From the NCBI GenBank assembly GCA_963575745.1, contig CAUYUJ010022059.1:625323-689322 (forward strand): a stretch of DNA of 64,000 nucleotides, given 5' to 3'. Position numbers and translations under genes: made by a program. Every line of letters begins with the position of its first letter. The stretch's first letter is position 1. This DNA comes from Prorocentrum cordatum (Eukaryota; Sar; Dinophyceae; Prorocentrales; Prorocentraceae). Positions 19,635 through 29,639 of the stretch are shown piece by piece. The notes under the pieces were generated by a model. That model did no database searches, had not been told where the DNA came from, and saw only the letters and a list, made by a program, of their open reading frames with translations.

Positions 19635-19715
19635 CTCCTCCAAGCAGTTGAATAACTTCTCGGCTTCCTTGACGGACTTGCGCACCTTCGGAGGCGTCTG
19701 GAGCGTGTCCTTCGG
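19635..19715 (-). CDS. Short exon
   Basis: Reads DTLQTPPKVRKSVKEAEKLF then NCLEEPRGQPP. It has protein-like composition between repeats, an AG acceptor upstream (GAAG before GACACGC), and is co-oriented with its neighbours. Confidence 0.5.
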
Positions 19716-20039
19716 GCCGGAGGGGGAAATGAGAGATCAGGGAGGGGGCGCACGGACTAGAAAAGATCACCAGGACATCTTTTCGATGGAACGTTTCGGA
19801 GTGTTCGATATCCTCTTGGAGATGTATCGGGGGGGGGGGGGCCGAGATTTCCCTTGGGGGGGTGGGGGGTGGGGGGTGGGGGTGGCAGAGCTGCTCGAGG
19901 ATAAGGATATGCTCGAGGATAAGGGCCTTAAGGGCGGGGAGGTGGATGAGAACCTGGAGATGGATCAGGAGGAGGAGGAGATGGATGGAAGAGAATCGGC
20001 TCAAGACAGCACCGACGTGCCGAGAACGACGAAAACGAA

Positions 20040-21094
20040 AGGCGGCTGTCCTCGCCCGAGCTGCCCGAGCTGCCCCCGCTGAGCGCCGACTGGATCAGGG
20101 ACTCCGACCTGATGGCTTTCTGGTCGCGGGTGCTGGCCAACTTCGCCAGGCGGATCTTCTCCGCCTCTTCCTTCTCGAGCTCCTGAGCCTTGCGCTTCCT
20201 CTCCTCCTCCAGGGCCTGGCTCTCCTTGAGCGCAGTCTTCAGCGGCTCGTCGTCGGTGTTGTTCTGTATCGGCAGCATCGCGAGCGGCTCATCGTCGGAG
20301 ATCGGCGCACCATTCGGCTTCGAGTCGGCACCCGACTCTCCCACGACAGGCGTGGCAACCACGGGAGGCGCGCTCTCGTCGAAGAAATCGGGCTGCCTGT
20401 CCGGGAGCGACTCGTCGGGGGCACCCACGTCACTCTCCGTGTCCAGGTCGATGGCGCCGCGGCCTTGTTGCGGGCCGAACGATGGCCAGACGTGCCCTTC
20501 GACCTTGACATTCGTCAGGGGCCGCTCGATGGCGGGCTCGCTGCCCGCTGAGGCGGCCGCGGGCTGAATGCTATCAGCAGCACCTGCGATGCCGACGTCG
20601 CCCTCGCGCGCGCACTCAGCCACGCTGCTCGCGACCGATACGAGGCTGTCAGTCACCATCTCCACCTGGCTGCTCGGGGCGATCTCTGCCTGGCTGCTCG
20701 GGGCGATCGCCGCCTGGCTGCTCGGAGCGATCTCCGCCTGGCTGCTCGGGGCGATCGCCTCCTCGGTGCTCGGGGCCTGGCTGCTCGGAGCGATCTCCGC
20801 CTGGCTGCTCGGAGCGACCGCCGCCTGGCTGCTCGGGGCGATCGCCTCCTCGTTGATCGTGGCCTGGCTGTTCGGAGCGACCGCCGCCTGGCTGCTGGCG
20901 GGCACCTGGGCCTGCGCGGCGGCGGCCTCCATGGCTGCTCGCGCCCAGCGGGGATGTGCAAATCTCGGCTTCTTGTTCGCTGGGGCCGGGGCTGGGGCGT
21001 CGGCCACTGAATCCTCCAACGTGCCCCCCGCCGCCGCCAGCAACGGTGCATCTGGCTCTGGCTGCGTTGAGCTTCCACTCACAGAGGAGGCCAT
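20040..21094 (-). CDS. First large exon of the minus-strand gene
   Basis: About 350 codons from the ATG at 21094 (MASSVSGSSTQPEPDAPLL). A pyrimidine/AG context about 40 bases upstream could serve as a cis- or trans-splice acceptor. Residues about 75-145 are a perfect-frame repeat close to AIAPSSQAE. After that come an acidic, non-repetitive region (AIDLDTESDVGAPDESLPDR), a coiled coil (ALKESQALEEERKRKAQELE, about 290-315), and a Ser/Gly tail near 20060. The donor is uncertain (20010-20050). Exons at 19635-19715, 18722-19121, 18430-18712 and 17170-18135 follow on the same strand. Function is unknown; composition suggests a scaffold or nuclear protein. Confidence 0.72.
20649..20910 (-). repeat. 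In-frame coding minisatellite
   Basis: Imperfect 27-30 base tandem repeat (core CTGGCTGCTCGGGGCGATC on plus) encoding APSSQAxIAPSSQA. The copies keep the frame and differ at third positions. That suggests it expanded within a coding exon. Confidence 0.85.
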
Positions 21095-21789
21095 CCTCCA
21101 GAGGTGGGGGTCGCACTGCCTGCGGCTGAGCAGGCCCAGCGAATCCCTCGCGCCAAAATGGCTTCGAATCGCAAACGCCAGAGGAGGGGGGCAGTGCGGA
21201 GGAGGAGGAGGAGGAGGAGAAGGAGGAGAAGGAGGAGAAGGACGAGAAGGAGGAGAAGGAAGGGGAGGAGGAGGAGGAGGAGGAGGAGGAGGAGGAGTTG
21301 CAGAACAGCGTTGGGCGATTTAACAATCAGGAAGACCTGCGTGCGCTTCAAGACGGGGGGGAGGGGGAGAAAGGAGCAATTTCACAATCAAAGGGTGTCT
21401 CACGCGCCACCTGCGGTGCGCAACCGCGCGGCGCCAGCAGGTCGCGCTGCAACCATGCCCCAGGGCGATAGTAAGGGTTTTGTCGGCGAACCGTCCGCCC
21501 TAATCAAATCCGCCCGCCCCAGTTTTGGGCCGCCATAGGCTGTGAAATTGCTTCCCCCCTGAATTCAATTCCGCTGGTCCCGCTGCGGGGCGCCCAGGCT
21601 GTATGTTACGCTTGCTGCTTCCGTGCAAAATACCTAGAGCGCGAAATATAATGCATGCACCAAGTTTTATGTATGAGTTATATGTTTTCTAGCAAAATCA
21701 TCGAACCATAAAGCGCAAGATCTGTCTTGATCAACAAGATGAAGCTCCCGATCTGTAACGCAAGGTAATACAACCGAACACTAGCGTTT
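21095..21789. other. Strand-switch (divergent) spacer
   Basis: All exons to the left are minus strand and all recognised coding to the right, up to 28.5 kb, is plus. The spacer has an (AGG)n tract at about 21195-21300 and an inverted repeat: AGCAATTTCACA at 21375-21386 and its exact complement at 21541-21552. Promoter elements are poorly known in dinoflagellates and I do not claim one. Confidence 0.5.
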
Positions 21790-21801
21790 CCAATAAGATC
21801 T

Positions 21802-22700
21802 GTGGCGCTGATCTTTGGACCCTCTGGGTACTCTGATCCTGCTCTTCGCGATCCAAAGGTCCACGGACGATTTCTCCAGCGGCTGCTCCGACGTGGCAGG
21901 CTCCAGTTGTCAAGGTTGGATGGAAGAGCCTCCAACCTGGGGGCCTTCACGGTGCGCAAGAAGGACGACCGACAGCGGCTCAACTTCGACACGAGGCTGG
22001 TCAACCTTCACTTCCACCGAGCCCCTTTCCACGGAGCTTCCCACGGTCGCCGCCTTCTCTCGGCTAGAGAGCGATGCTTCGGGCCTGCTCTATTTTGCCT
22101 GCGGGGACATCGAGAACGCGTTGTGCGCCGCGCGGATTCCCCAGGGCCTGTGTCGCTACTTTCAGCTTGGTCGGATCAGGGCGGGCATGGTGGGGGTCAA
22201 CTCGCTCGACGGGGTCGCCATCGACAGTGCCGAGTGGCTCACCCCTAAGCTGACCATCCTCCCCATGGGCTGGAGCCGGGCCATGCACCTCTGCCAGCTG
22301 GTCACCGAGTCGGGGCTGGCGCGGGCGGGGGCGCCCCACTCGCGGCGCGCGCGGGGCCGCAGCGAGGGCCTGGCGCCTGGCAAGAGCGACGGGCCCGGCG
22401 CGGCCGGGCACGTGGATGACTACCTGGTAGCGGACGCTTGCCGCGCCACGGTCGACGCGACGGCCGCCAAGGTGGAGTCGGAGCTGGCTTGGCTCGGTTT
22501 CAGTGTGCACGAGCAGCAGCGGGCCAGCACCAATTGTTCGTTCGTCGGGCTGGAGCTGTGCGGCGCGACACACAGCGCGCGGGTCTCGCCGAAGCGGCTC
22601 TGGCGGGTGCGCTACGCCATCGAGGAGCTCCTGTCCCGCCCCACTGTGCGCGGGGAGATGGTGGAGGTGTTGCTGGGGCACTGCGCGTGGATCATGCTGC
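21802..22700 (+). pseudogene. Reverse transcriptase domain
   Basis: The fingers segment reads LGAFTVRKKDDRQRLNFDTR (VRKKD at 21952-21966). A one-base shift near 22017 moves the frame. Motif A is GDIENALCAARIP (22103-22140), motif B LPMGWSRAMHLCQ (22258-22300), and motif C HVDDYLVAD (VDDY at 22412-22423) keeps both catalytic Asp residues. A thumb-like region follows (VSPKRLWRVRYAIEELL). The frameshift between fingers and palm means this copy cannot make the domain without recoding. The family assignment rests on motif order and my memory of dinoflagellate RT proteins. Confidence 0.65.
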
Positions 22701-22779
22701 TGCGTCGGCCGCCGCTCGCCATCTTCGACGCGAGCTACCGCTTCTGCCAGGCCGCGCGGGGGGAGGCCCCCCCCCCCCT

Positions 22780-23480
22780 GTGGGCGTCGGTGCGCTGGGA
22801 GTTCCGCACCGCGCGGCACTTGTTGCCCCTCCTGGCCGCGCACCTCGCCGCCCCCTGGCACCACGAGGTCTCCGCGTCCGACGCTTCCCCCTGGGGCGCG
22901 GGTGTCTGCGCCAGGGAGACCGACAGCATCGCGGCGGCCGCCCTGGGACGCACCGCCGAGAGGTGGCGGTTCCACTTCGACGACGCCATCAGCGCCAGGG
23001 CCCACGCTCTGGAGGGCGACGGGGTGGCTACCACCCTGCGTCGGCCCGCGGCCCTGCCCAGCGAGGAGGCTAAGGACCTGGACAAGCAGTTCGGTGAGAT
23101 TCCGGCCTCGTTCACGCAGGACCCGAGCTGGAAGATCGCGCTGTCTTTCCCTCGGCGGGAGAGGCGCGACATCTACTACACAGGGGCTCGCCCTGTCCGC
23201 CTCCCTGCGTCGCGCACTCCGCTCCCGGGGGGCCTTCGGTCGCCGCCTAGCGCTGCTCGTGGACAACCCGCCCCTGGCGCTCGCCGCGGGCAAGGGGCGC
23301 GGCCCGGCGGAACAGCTCCGCAGCGTGTTGCGAGAGCTTTGCGCGTTGGCCTTGGCCTGCCGCCTGCAGCTGCACGTGCGCTGGGCGCCCTGCGTGCTCA
23401 ACCCCGCCGACCGCCCCCCCCGCGGGCACCTCTCCATCGAGGCCCCCGGGGTCGCCAAGGGGGCCGACGCCGCGGACGGC
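22780..23480 (+). pseudogene. RNase H-like domain
   Basis: Starts after the RT connection region. SDASPWGAGV (Asp at 22880) fits the first catalytic Asp. After a second frame change near 23180-23195 the sequence reads LLVDNPPLALAAGKGRG (VDN at 23259-23267) and VRWAPCVLNPADRPPRG (NPAD at 23399-23411). The DN pair and the NPAD.PSR-like block are typical of RNase H-like domains in these elements. It is broken by the frameshift. Confidence 0.55.
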
Positions 23481-23559
23481 GTCGGGGCGCGGGCGAGCGT
23501 TGACCAGGCGGGCGCCCCACCTGTGTGGGACCCCACGCCGGGTCGGGGGGGCGCTGCTG

Positions 23560-24190
23560 GGGCGCCTGCTGGCGGCGGGGGCGGTGGACAAGCAGGGGCT
23601 CACTTACCTGGAGCAGAGGTCCATCTCGAGACCTGTGCCGGCGGAGCACCTCCGGCGGACTCAGACCGTCGTGGCCCGGGCCTCCGTGAAGCGCCAGGAC
23701 TGGAAGGACTCGGCGGAGTTGGACTACATCCACCTCCTGCACTTCCTACATGAGGCCAGGCGAGGCAGAGTCGCTGGTCGGGCTGCCCCTCGCCGAGGCC
23801 GTCGCGGAGGGCAGCGGCAACGGCGGCGCCGCGGCGCTGGTCCCCTTCCTGAGCAAGACGGGGGTGTGGGGGGCATGACCGCCCCCCTGGACGCCTTCGG
23901 ACTCCTCGGCCGTTGCTGCTTGCCGTGCGAGGGCGATGCCGATCCAGGAGGAATCGGGCGCGGTGCTTCTCTCGGGGCCTGGGGCTGCAGATGCGCGCGG
24001 CGGCGGTGGAGCTGGGCACCGGCATGGCCTCTCCCTATCAGCTGCTGCGGGGCGGGGCCTCCGACGACCTCGCGGTACGGTGGAGGTCCGCCCTGGAGAT
24101 CCAGGCCCAAGGGGGCTGGGCAAGCCCGCAGCCCTTCCTCCGCTATGCCAACCCGGACAGGGTCTCGGCGGAGATGGCGAAGTCCCCCCC
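23560..24190 (+). pseudogene. Tyrosine recombinase-like domain (inactivated)
   Basis: An N-terminal SAM-like helix region reads TYLEQRSISRPVPAEHLRRT. YMRPGEAESLVGL (23747-23785) has the Arg of the first catalytic box, and SKTG (23851-23862) the candidate Lys. A TGA at 23876-23878 then ends that frame. In another frame PYQLLRGGAS (24033-24060) stands where PYQLRHGGAS is expected, so the catalytic Arg-His pair is altered. FLRY (Tyr codon 24144-24146) is the likely nucleophile. So it is a recombinase remnant with at least three lesions. The expected sequence is from memory of the family. Confidence 0.55.
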
Positions 24191-24339
24191 CGGGCGCGCT
24201 GGAGCCCGACGAGGCGATGGGCGCGGCGCTGGCCGCCATCTTCCTGGAGGGGGCGGCGATCCCGCCAAGCCCGGCGCGGCCCGCCGCCGACTTCTCGAGG
24301 ACCAGAAAAGTAGTATGAGAGGGGCGAAGCATCTTGTGA

Positions 24340-25113
24340 AGGCCCAGGCAGTTTTTCCTGGAACTTTTTGCCGGGGCCGGGGGGCTCTCGGCCCAGATCA
24401 GGATTCTTGGCCTGGCCGCGCCTCCTTTGGACTTTGACCAAGGGCGTCGGCCTTGGCATGATCTGAGCCTCCCCGAAGTCCAGCAAGTGGTCCTCGGATG
24501 GCTCAAATCCCGGGTGGTCCGGGCCCTCTGGTTGCGGACCCCCTGTGCCTCCTGGGGCCGGGCCCGACACGGGCCCCCGGGGACCTCCTGGTGCTCCCTC
24601 AGGTCGGCGGCCCGTCCCCTTGGGCTCCAGGATCTTTCCTGCAGGGCCCTCCAGACGGTGCGCTCGGGTAATTCACAGATGCGATTCTCAGTGCAGGTCA
24701 TGTCTTTGCGTCGCCGTCTCTCTACCCCGGTGTGCCTTGAAAATCCAGGGGCATCGTTTTTGTGGGCGGCCCCACAGGTGGCCTCTCTCCTTTTGAAGCC
24801 TGATTGCAAGACCTTTATGGTGGACATGTGCTCGTTCGGGGCCCCGTGGCGCAAACGCACCGGCGTCGTGTGCTGGGCCCCGTTCCACCCCCCCGTCTCG
24901 CCTCCTTGCCTCTGTCAAGGCCGTGGTGGTGTGTGCAGCTACTCGGGCAAACAGCACATTGCCCTCTCTGGCGTCGACCAGGCTTCTGGAATTTTGTGGG
25001 CCCGGCGCGCCGAACCCTGCGGCAACAAATTCTGTAGTTTGTTTAGCCGCATCATTCAGCAGCAATTCGGTTGGTTGGGCTTCAATCGATTATCAACGTT
25101 GGTAAGTGAATAG
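24340..25113 (+). CDS. Methyltransferase-like domain of the DIRS-like element
   Basis: One uninterrupted frame of 257 codons from just after a TGA at 24337-24339 to a stop at 25113; the first in-frame Met is at 24427. The domain starts earlier: FFLELFAGAGGLSAQIRILG is a SAM-binding start. TPCASWGRARHGPPG (Cys at 24544-24546) holds the PC motif, and LENPGASFLW (ENP at 24739-24747) follows, as in C5-methyltransferase-like folds. WRKRTGVVCW and KQHIALSGVD lie C-terminal. Of the element's four domains this is the only one with an intact frame. Catalytic activity is not shown. Confidence 0.65.
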   Translation, partial: RPRQFFLELFAGAGGLSAQIRILGLAAPPLDFDQGRRPWHDLSLPEVQQVVLGWLKSRVVRALWLRTPCASWGRARHGPPGTSWCSLRSAARPLGLQDLSCRALQTVRSGNSQMRFSVQVMSLRRRLSTPVCLENPGASFLWAAPQVASLLLKPDCKTFMVDMCSFGAPWRKRTGVVCWAPFHPPVSPPCLCQGRGGVCSYSGKQHIALSGVDQASGILWARRAEPCGNKFCSLFSRIIQQQFGWLGFNRLSTLVSE

Positions 25114-25193
25114 CGTAATGTTTCTCGGCCTTGCGCGCGTGGGCTTGCGCCCTCCTGTGGGCGCCCAAAGCCGCGCCACCATTCGGGAAATGG

Positions 25194-25592
25194 GTACTCT
25201 CACAGCACGCTGTTTTGTTTTCTTCGTGGACGGCTCGGCGGCCAACCGCGCCCCAGGCCAGGTCCTCCGGCTCGCCCAGGCCCCTCGCCCACACACATGA
25301 AAATTTCATGTTGTGGCATGGCAGAGCTTTGAGATGGTCGCGTGTCACATTTCATCTAATTGGCGCCAGAATGCCGCGAGGGTGCATCCTCCGCAACCTT
25401 TCTGGCTCAGTTCTCTCGCCCCTTCCCCCCCGACCGTTCGTGTCTTCGCTTACTCTCACAGCACGCTGTTTCGTTTTCTTCGCGGACGGCTGGGCGGCCA
25501 ACCGCGCCCCAGGCCAGGCCCTCCGGCTCGCCCAGGCCCCTCGCCCACACACTGGAACATCTCATGTTGTGGCATGGCAGAGCTTTGAGATG
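25194..25592. repeat. 142-base direct repeat, two copies
   Basis: Copy 1 is about 25194-25336 and copy 2 about 25451-25592, from TACTCTCACAGCACGCTGTT to GGCATGGCAGAGCTTTGAGATG. They are roughly 95% alike and 256 bases apart. The second copy runs directly into the GAT microsatellite. They could be a remnant of the element's terminal structure or a local duplication. Confidence 0.85.
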
Positions 25593-26035
25593 ATGATGAT
25601 GACGATGATGTTGATGATGATGATGGTAATCATGATGTTGATGCTGGCGATGATGGTGTTGACGACGATAATGACAGTGATATTGATGCGGCTGTTGTTG
25701 ATGATGGTGATGATGGTGGTGATGACAATCGTAGTTATGATAATGAGGGTGGCGGTCATGATTATGATCACGATGATGATAACTATGTAGATGGCGATGT
25801 TGATGATGACGGCGATGGCGATGATGGCGACGACGACAATGACGATGATGATACTGATGATTGCAATGGCGATTGTGATGATGGTGGTGATGGTGATGAT
25901 GATGGTGATAGTGGTGGTGATGATGATGATCATGGTGATGACGATGGTGATGGTGATGGTGATGATGGTGATGATAATGGTGATCACTATGGTGGTGGTG
26001 ATGATGCTGATGCTGATGGCGAGGGTGATGCCAAA
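25590..26035. repeat. Imperfect (GAT)n microsatellite
   Basis: About 440 bases of GATGAT/GGTGAT triplets. Frames give Asp or Met/Ile/Val runs and are not genes. Confidence 0.93.
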
Positions 26036-26279
26036 ACCGACAACGTTAACGGAAAATGGCCAAGGGCCGCGCTGATTTTCCGGATCGGCACAAGCTTGGT
26101 CTCCCCACCCATTCCGCCATCCTATCCATAGGGTGCTTCCAGCAACGCGCTGTCCAAAGAAATCCGCACGGACTTACGAATTATTGGCATGAGTTCGTGA
26201 ATTGAGTGACTGAGTAAGTGTGTGGTTCTGGACTGATTGCTTGACTGATTGACCTGGTCGCATCCGTTAGGCGACTGTG

Positions 26280-26660
26280 TTATTTTATGGTCGCCAATCG
26301 TGCAACCAGCAACATGCAACTTTATTCTCGGCCGCCGAGTGTGCAACTGATGGCGCAACCACTAGTATTCTCGGCCGCCGAGTTCGCAACCTATGGCCCC
26401 ACCCATGGCAGTCCGTTTCATCATCGGACGCCGAGCGCACAGCGGATGGCGAAACAAATAGCAGGCCGTGTTCGCAACATCAGGCCGTTTCATTCTCGGC
26501 CGACGATTGCGCAATATAGGGCGCAATTCATGAATGGAGCAAGGCCCAATCCGTGCATCGCGAAACGTATGGCGCAACCCATGGATGGCGCCACGTGGGG
26601 TAACCCATGGCGCGCCACATTGGTGGCACATACCCATGGCAGCTTCAGCACGGGAACGCC
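26280..26660. repeat. Degenerate repeat with CTCGGCCGCCGAG palindromes
   Basis: Loosely repeated units combining TTCTCGGCCGCCGAGT-type palindromes (about 26325, 26368, 26495) with GGCGCAACC/CCATGG words. No gene is called. Confidence 0.6.
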
Positions 26661-26688
26661 CGATTAATGCTCGCCGCTTGGGCTGGCG

Positions 26689-28020
26689 GTGGTCGCGACA
26701 TGCGCGTTTCTGGACTCAGCAGGCCTGCTCGGAGGACACCAACCATGCGCCCATACCGATCCAGGCCAGGCCCATCCTGGGCCAAGGAACGGTGTGCACG
26801 CCTTCCTGGCCAAGGCAAGAGGTCGGCTCCGGCTCTGGGCCCAAGGTCCGCCTGGCCAGGACCGGGTGTGGGTGCCTGGCCGGCGCCCCCGCGCCCTGCG
26901 CGCAGCTCGCGAGGAGCTTTCCCGCCCGCAGCCGCCCTCCGCTCCGCCCCGGACGGGCCCCGCCCCGCGCGGCCTCGTGGCCGCCAGCCGTTCGGAGGCC
27001 CGGGAGGCGTTTGCGCCCACGCGGGCCGCCGCCCACGGCGCCGCCGTCCAGCGCGGGGCGGGCCCCGCGCGCGCGCCGCTTCACGGGGGCACACCGCCGC
27101 CCTTGGGGTCCCCGTCCTCGTCCTCGGGCCAGGGCGCCCGGCGGCCCGGCCTCTCCGCCGCGGGCGCCGCCGCCGTGGGCGCCGCCCCGGGCGCGAAGGC
27201 AGCCTCGGCGGCGGCGCGCGCCGCGCCCGCGCCGCCCAGGCGCCAGGGCGGCGCGGCGTCCGCGCTCGCCGCCCCCGCGGGGCCGCTGCGCCCAAGGCGG
27301 GCGTCCAGGGAACTGGACGCGGACGCGCTGCTGGCCGCCGAGCTGGGCTTCGCGCCACCGTCTTCCGCGCCGCGGACCCCGACGCCGGCGGCGGAGCTCG
27401 GCGACAGCCACGGCCTCTCGACCGCCGCGCAGGGGCCCGCCAGCCACCAGCACGGCGGTCGCGGCCCCGCGAGCCCACAGATAGGGCTCTTCGACCCCGA
27501 CCTCGCCCTCGCCGTGCTCGTCGCGCAGCAGGGTATGACCGCCGACGCGATGCTGGCGGCGGCGCTGGCAATGTCGGAGGTGGAGGAGGATCGGGCAAGG
27601 CTGGGAACAGGACAAATCGTTCCGGAGCGCTTTGAAACGGACATGGCGCGCCAGATACATCCTTCAGAACCCCCAGATCACAGAGGTGCCCGATTTATCC
27701 TGGTCCGATGCTGTCCCTGTCTTGGCCTCGACTACAAGGAGGAGCGGCGGCAGCTGGAGACGGCCATGGCGCTCAGCCGCAGCCAGGGCGCGCTGCTTCC
27801 GGGCTGGCCAGCCTCGGGGCTGCCGCAGGACGGCGGCGAGGAGGCCCAGGTGCGGCGCGCGCAAAGCCAGTCCCTGCGCGAGGCGTGGCGCGCGCAGTTG
27901 CCGGTGTCCGTGGTGCCCACCAGGTCCGCCCAGGAGGCGCGCGAGTGCCCGTTGTGCATCGGCGCGCTCGCCCCCGGGGACCGCGTGCTGCACCTGGACT
28001 GTCTGCACTCCTTCCACGAG
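26689..28020 (+). CDS. RING-H2 protein with UIM-like helices, first part
   Basis: A long plus-strand frame. The first 200 residues are Ala/Pro/Arg-rich, so the ATG at 26689 is only the first available start. Short helices around AAALAMSEVEED (about 27557-27594), LETAMALSRSQ (27752-27788) and VRRAQSQSLREAW (27850-27890) resemble ubiquitin-interacting motifs. The end carries CPLC (27945-27956) and CLHSFH (28000-28017), which are the first two Cys, the third Cys and two His of a RING-H2 finger. The finger is completed at 28382-28468. A GC-AG intron at about 27595-27741 is possible, since the intervening residues look unlike the rest. Inferred role: E3 ubiquitin ligase-like. Confidence 0.65.
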
Positions 28021-28381
28021 GAGTTCGAGGCAGAAGAAACATCACAAACGCTGATTCACGAAGGTGTAGCAAAGTTAGCCCTGCTTGCCCCATGCATGTG
28101 CTGTCTTCTTGTCCTCTGCTTCTCTCCTCTCACTTCCCTCTGCCTCTGCAGCAGTTTCGGACCAGGGTGGACCGCTTGGCGTTGCGCAATGTAAGAAGAA
28201 TGGGAGGGGAGCGGGCTGACATCAACTTTGGAGCTCCGCGCGGATTTCTCGGATCAGCGCTGGGCCCCCCCCGGCGGCGCCTCCTGCGCCGTCCTTAACG
28301 CGCTTCGCTTCACCTTCAGAGAGGGGTTTCGGAGGCGGACCTCCGAAAGTATGTTTATGTAGTCTGTGTGTTCTTCTAGAG
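28021..28381 (+). other. Intron splitting the RING finger, with a dispersed GC-rich element
   Basis: The exon before ends HEE-compatible at 28020 and the next starts at 28382, giving a GA donor (GAGTTC) and an AG acceptor. Inside lies a GC-rich segment (28210-28310: GAGCTCCGCGCGGA, then GCGCTGGGCC, then GGCGGCGC) that recurs at about 38427-38505. A perfect hairpin sits at 28327-28348 (TTTCGGAGG, loop CGGA, complement). Confidence 0.55.
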
Positions 28382-28468
28382 GAGTGCGTCGAGCCGTGGA
28401 TCGCGAAGCACTCGAGCTGCCCCGTGTGCAAGTTGGAGTTCCTCGAGCCCGAGAGTGGTGTGATCTGA
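28382..28468 (+). CDS. RING-H2 protein, last exon
   Basis: Reads ECVEPWIAKHSSCPVCKLEF and LEPESGVI, with a TGA at 28466-28468. CVEPWI supplies the sixth ligand and the Trp typical of E2-binding RINGs, and CPVC the last two Cys. Joined after HSFHE it gives a full C3H2C3 ligand pattern with usual spacing. Confidence 0.68.
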   Translation, partial: ECVEPWIAKHSSCPVCKLEFLEPESGVI

Positions 28469-29439
28469 GAGCATCACATTGCCCACGGCCCTGGTAGAGG
28501 ACTTGCGCCAGGCGTCTCCTCCTCTCACCCGGCCTCCCTTCCTTCGCAGCTCATTGAACTCAACGCGCAGTTTCGGCAGCCATCCCACGATCAGCGGAGT
28601 CCCCAGCTGGACCTCGGGGAATTGCCTTGCACCTGCAACAGCCCAGAGGGAGTCCCTCGCATCCCTAGGAAAAGGACAAACATAGACTTCCGATGGATCG
28701 GTTTTCGTTTCAGGTGTGTACCGTTTCCCCTAGGGCAGCTCTCGATCTGGGAACATCATTTGGCGGTCTTGGTGCCCGAAACGGGACTTGGGGAAAAGTG
28801 TTCGGCATTGAAAAGATCACGACGTCGGAGGTTTGGGGAAGAGTCCGTTTCGGGCAGCTTGGAAGGCGTTTTTCGCACCATAATCCGTGCCGTCCCGATT
28901 TGATTGCGACATTCTGGAGGGAGGGTCTGGTCGCCGCCAGGCCATGCTTAGCTGAACCTCTGGTTCTGTATCAAAGTAGTGCCAGCCTCGTCCGATCGCG
29001 AGGCGGCACTTCCTACTTTTCCGTCCTCTGGATGTGAGCCGAAAGGCTAGCGACGTCAGAGAACGGAATTGATTGCATGGGCGTTGGCGCATCTGATGCC
29101 CGCAGAAGGCCGCGCGTCAGCGCCTTCTTCTGCGTAATCATGGTGCCGCGTTGGCGGCCCGCGTCATCAAGCCGCCGCTCCAGGTCACCGCGTCATCCTG
29201 CGCAATCCCGTCTCTCCGTCGCCCAGGTGGTTTTGCCGTGTCTTCGGTCGCTGCGGAGCCTCGAGGTTGTGGGCCTGACCCTTTCCAGCACGCTGGCGCC
29301 CAGACGGGAGCTCCAGTTCTGCATCCAGTTTGTCTTCCACGGCTCGGCCTTTGGTTCCGAGCCGAGGGCACAAGCAACATAGTCTTAACGCTCCGCGTGC
29401 CCCCACCCGAGCACCCAGGCACGTTGGCCAGAGGCCGCT
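28469..29439. other. No recognised gene
   Basis: Both strands have open frames of about 90-115 codons (for example 28693-29037 plus, 28817-29092 minus) without motifs. The plus-strand one may be a chance frame. Confidence 0.35.
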
Positions 29440-29590
29440 TGGATGGTTCCTTGGGTCTCTTGAGGTTTCTCTTAAGGGCCTCTTAGAGGCATCGCTGGGC
29501 GTCTTGAGGGCCTCCTGGTGGCTTTGGGGGGGCGTCCTGGGTGCCTCTGGGTGGCCTCTTGGGGCCAACTGGGAGGCTATATCGATCGAA
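29440..29590. repeat. Dispersed repeat family A, short copy
   Basis: GGCCTCTTGGGG/CTCTTGAGG-type degenerate repeats, the same words as 31925-32175 and, in reverse orientation, 48135-48725, 54535-55095 and 60200-60740. Confidence 0.65.
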
Positions 29591-29639
29591 TAAAGGGGGG
29601 CCCTAAGTAACGTCTCTCTTTCGCAGGAGGCCAACATTG

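Larger units (their letters stand above)
21790..25113 (+). mobile_element. Decayed DIRS-like retroelement (RT, RNase H, tyrosine recombinase, methyltransferase-like)
   Basis: Four domains follow each other on one strand: reverse transcriptase (about 21800-22700), RNase H-like (22780-23480), tyrosine recombinase-like (23560-24190) and methyltransferase-like (24340-25113). Frameshifts separate them. RT plus tyrosine recombinase is the hallmark of DIRS-type elements, which often also carry a methyltransferase. Each domain is recognised from motifs given in its own entry. No integrase of DDE type and no LTRs are seen. Terminal repeats typical of DIRS were not found by eye, although a 142-base direct repeat lies just downstream (25194-25592). 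Confidence 0.65.

Noticed and set aside
22064-23536. 490-codon minus frame
   Set aside because: Antisense shadow of the RT/RNase H region in high-GC sequence; no motif of its own.
26645-27660. Two long minus frames (about 315 codons)
   Set aside because: Antisense of the Ala/Pro/Arg-rich N-terminus of the RING-H2 gene; GC bias keeps all frames open.
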